Origin: a virus
Direction: 5' to 3' (one strand)
DNA length: 30,832 nt
IMG/VR virus record: IMGVR_UViG_3300018424_000130
Span: 1-30,832 of that record
The notes under the pieces were generated by a model. It was not told where the DNA came from and searched no databases. It saw only the letters and a list, made by a program, of their open reading frames with translations. This document shows positions 29,703-30,832 of the stretch, in pieces; positions within the stretch are counted from its first letter, which is position 1; each line of letters starts with the position of its first letter. Position numbers and translations under genes: made by a program.

Positions 29703-29827
29703 GCAAAGCTGTCAACGAAAAGCATCTAGCTCGGCTTTTTGAGCAAGTTTCGGATGCTAGAGTCAAAGTTCCATCAGTCGAGAAGCACGCCGAGCACGAC
29801 CTCATTGACGAGCCTTCCGAAATCTAG
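29699..29827 (+). CDS. 42-residue gene ending in a truncated HDQK linker
   Basis: GTG 29699 overlaps the previous stop as GTGA, as at other junctions in this phage, and the frame runs to TAG at 29825-29827. The protein reads as a short helix (NEKHLARLFEQVSDARVKVP), then SVEKHAEHD, then LIDEPSEI. The first seven linker residues are intact (KHAEHD preceded by VE as in other copies) and the QK(S/T)HGNWA half is missing. It is either a decayed N-terminal module or a small linker-bearing peptide. The shape, an N-terminal helix then a linker, resembles the start of the previous gene. Confidence 0.6.
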   Translation: MSKAVNEKHLARLFEQVSDARVKVPSVEKHAEHDLIDEPSEI

Positions 29828-29849
29828 TTAGGGGCAGTACCGTCCAGTG

Positions 29850-30110
29850 ATGGACACTGTGAGAGTTCCTCCTGATGCGCTAGTGCCACCGATCGGCTCG
29901 ATCTTGTGGCCGAACATGGTGCCGAATCATGGAATCACCATTGTGGACGGGTTGCAGGAGAGCGGCCAGCCAACACTTCATGTGGCGTTTTCGACTGACA
30001 CTCCTCCGTGGGTTCTGATCGGCCTGCTGGAGTCGGCGCTGCAAGATGTGAAGCAGGCGTGGGAGCACGGCATGTTTGACCCGCATCAGGCCGATTTAGA
30101 CGATGAATAA
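29850..30110 (+). CDS. Small protein of unknown function
   Basis: An 86-residue acidic protein from ATG 29850 (GTG 29847 possible). It has a beta-rich first half (GSILWPNMVPNHGITIVDGL) and a C-terminal helix (WVLIGLLESALQDVKQAWE). No family is recognised. It sits between the linker-containing genes and the prohead protease, so a small head-related role is plausible. Confidence 0.6.
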   Translation: MDTVRVPPDALVPPIGSILWPNMVPNHGITIVDGLQESGQPTLHVAFSTDTPPWVLIGLLESALQDVKQAWEHGMFDPHQADLDDE

Positions 30111-30123
30111 AAATTGATAGCAC

Positions 30124-30152
30124 TTGCCTAGCTGCACCAACGGATCAATGAT
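30124..30152 (+). promoter_or_regulatory. Possible promoter before the prohead protease
   Basis: TTGCCT (30124-30129), 17 bases, AATGAT (30147-30152). Predicted +1 at 30159 would be the A of the protease ATG, again a leaderless arrangement. The match is weak. Confidence 0.3.
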
Positions 30153-30158
30153 GTTGGA

Positions 30159-30832
30159 ATGGCAGTCGCAAAAGGCTCAATCACCAAGGTTGACGAGGAC
30201 AAGCGCCTTGTTTTTGGTTGGGCGAACATCATCAAGGACGAGCAAGGCCAGCTTCTTCTTGACCGGCAAGACGATTTCATCGACTCGGAAGACGAGCTTG
30301 AGAAAGCCGCTTATCAGTACGTCTTGAACAGTCGAGACGGCGGAGAGATGCACATCCGCAAGGGCGTCAGCACAATGGTTGAGTCCGTTGTGTTGACAAA
30401 AGAGAAGCAAGCGGCACTTGGCATCCCTGAGGGGGTCGTGCCAACGGGCTGGTGGATCGGGTTCAAGGTTCTTGACGACCGAGTGTGGAGCCAAGTCAAG
30501 AAAGGTGATTACGTCGGCTTCTCAGTTCATGGCACCGGCCAACGTCAGAAGAAGAGGTTGAAGCCGGGTGAGTACACCGAGATTGGCAAAGCGGATAGTG
30601 AGACGAAGGTTCGGGTAACGCCAAACTTTTTGGAGTTCTTGTCGAAAGCGATCGAAGCTAAGACCGAAGAGATTCTTGCTCGGACACGAGAGCTTCGTAA
30701 GGGTGGGCCGGGTAGCGGCGAAAACCCCGGTCATGATTTTCGGGGTAACCAGCACACTGGTGGCATCAAGGGTCGGGGGAGTTCAAGTGGAGGCGGCTCT
30801 CGTGGTGCGACGGCTACGAAGCCGAAGCCGAA
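30159..30832 (+). CDS. Prohead protease, XkdF-like (partial, runs off the right edge)
   Basis: About 224 residues are visible. The N-terminal domain (VFGWANIIKDEQGQLLLDRQDDFID, then AAYQYVLNSRDGGEMH) matches the XkdF/Peptidase_S78_2 family of capsid maturation serine proteases. H65 (EMHIR) and S122 (GFSVHG) are the likely catalytic pair, and the PTGWWIGFKVLDD block is typical. After a helix at about 155-180 comes a Gly-rich segment (30702-30764) with PGSGENPGHDFRGN, and a low-complexity tail that may serve as a scaffold. The start was chosen from the conserved N-terminus; there is no clear Shine-Dalgarno. Capsid genes would be expected just downstream. Confidence 0.85.
   Translation, partial: MAVAKGSITKVDEDKRLVFGWANIIKDEQGQLLLDRQDDFIDSEDELEKAAYQYVLNSRDGGEMHIRKGVSTMVESVVLTKEKQAALGIPEGVVPTGWWIGFKVLDDRVWSQVKKGDYVGFSVHGTGQRQKKRLKPGEYTEIGKADSETKVRVTPNFLEFLSKAIEAKTEEILARTRELRKGGPGSGENPGHDFRGNQHTGGIKGRGSSSGGGSRGATATKPKP

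Overview
The window is a piece of a tailed double-stranded DNA bacteriophage genome, or an integrated/assembled relative. It carries terminase, portal, a minor head protein, an XkdF-type prohead protease (cut by the right edge) and a full replication set. An actinobacterial host is suggested by a phage-borne WhiB-family regulator, frequent GTG/TTG starts, start codons placed where leaderless transcripts would begin, and a secreted lipoprotein with a long poly-threonine linker. The linker style reminds me of Acidimicrobiia, but that placement is a guess.

Left part: the end of a small coiled-coil gene, the terminase large subunit and a DEDD exonuclease with a zinc ribbon run on the + strand. 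They end at a perfect 13-bp hairpin. Facing them on the - strand are the replicative helicase and CHC2/TOPRIM primase. From about 4.67 kb everything is on the + strand. A conserved Zn/OB-like phage protein is followed by about 0.95 kb without a convincing gene. That stretch has its own promoter, a strong hairpin at the predicted transcript start, two elements with tRNA-like acceptor stems and T-arms but oversized cores, and a possible loop-to-downstream pseudoknot. I read it as a large structured noncoding RNA.

Middle part: a small protein, a MoxR/CobS-like AAA+ ATPase and a VWA protein (with an HExxH site and an Asp-Ala repeat) form a chaperone-like pair that ends at a strong terminator. After it come a small membrane protein, a probable ssDNA-binding protein, a lytic-transglycosylase lipoprotein and a ParB-like protein. 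A tightly overlapping recombination/replication run follows: DnaE polymerase, RecA, a small PD-(D/E)XK nuclease, a Cas4-like Fe-S nuclease, a RuvC-like resolvase and WhiB.

Right part: the portal is followed by a 2535-residue protein whose N-terminus is an SPP1-gp7/Mu-F head morphogenesis domain. The rest is a string of enzyme-like modules: two ADP-ribosyltransferase-like domains, another YR-type domain, a GNAT-like domain and an HExxH metallopeptidase. They are separated by a recurring linker, KHAxHDQK(S/T)HGNWA, often preceded by an EF-hand-like loop (DxDxDGxxxEGTxxERFVGK). The next gene carries two more linkers around a further ART-like domain and a papain-like domain, and a 42-residue gene carries a truncated linker. 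The prohead protease follows. The most interesting hypothesis is that this is a head-packaged effector polyprotein whose modules are targeted to, and perhaps cut apart in, the prohead and injected with the DNA.
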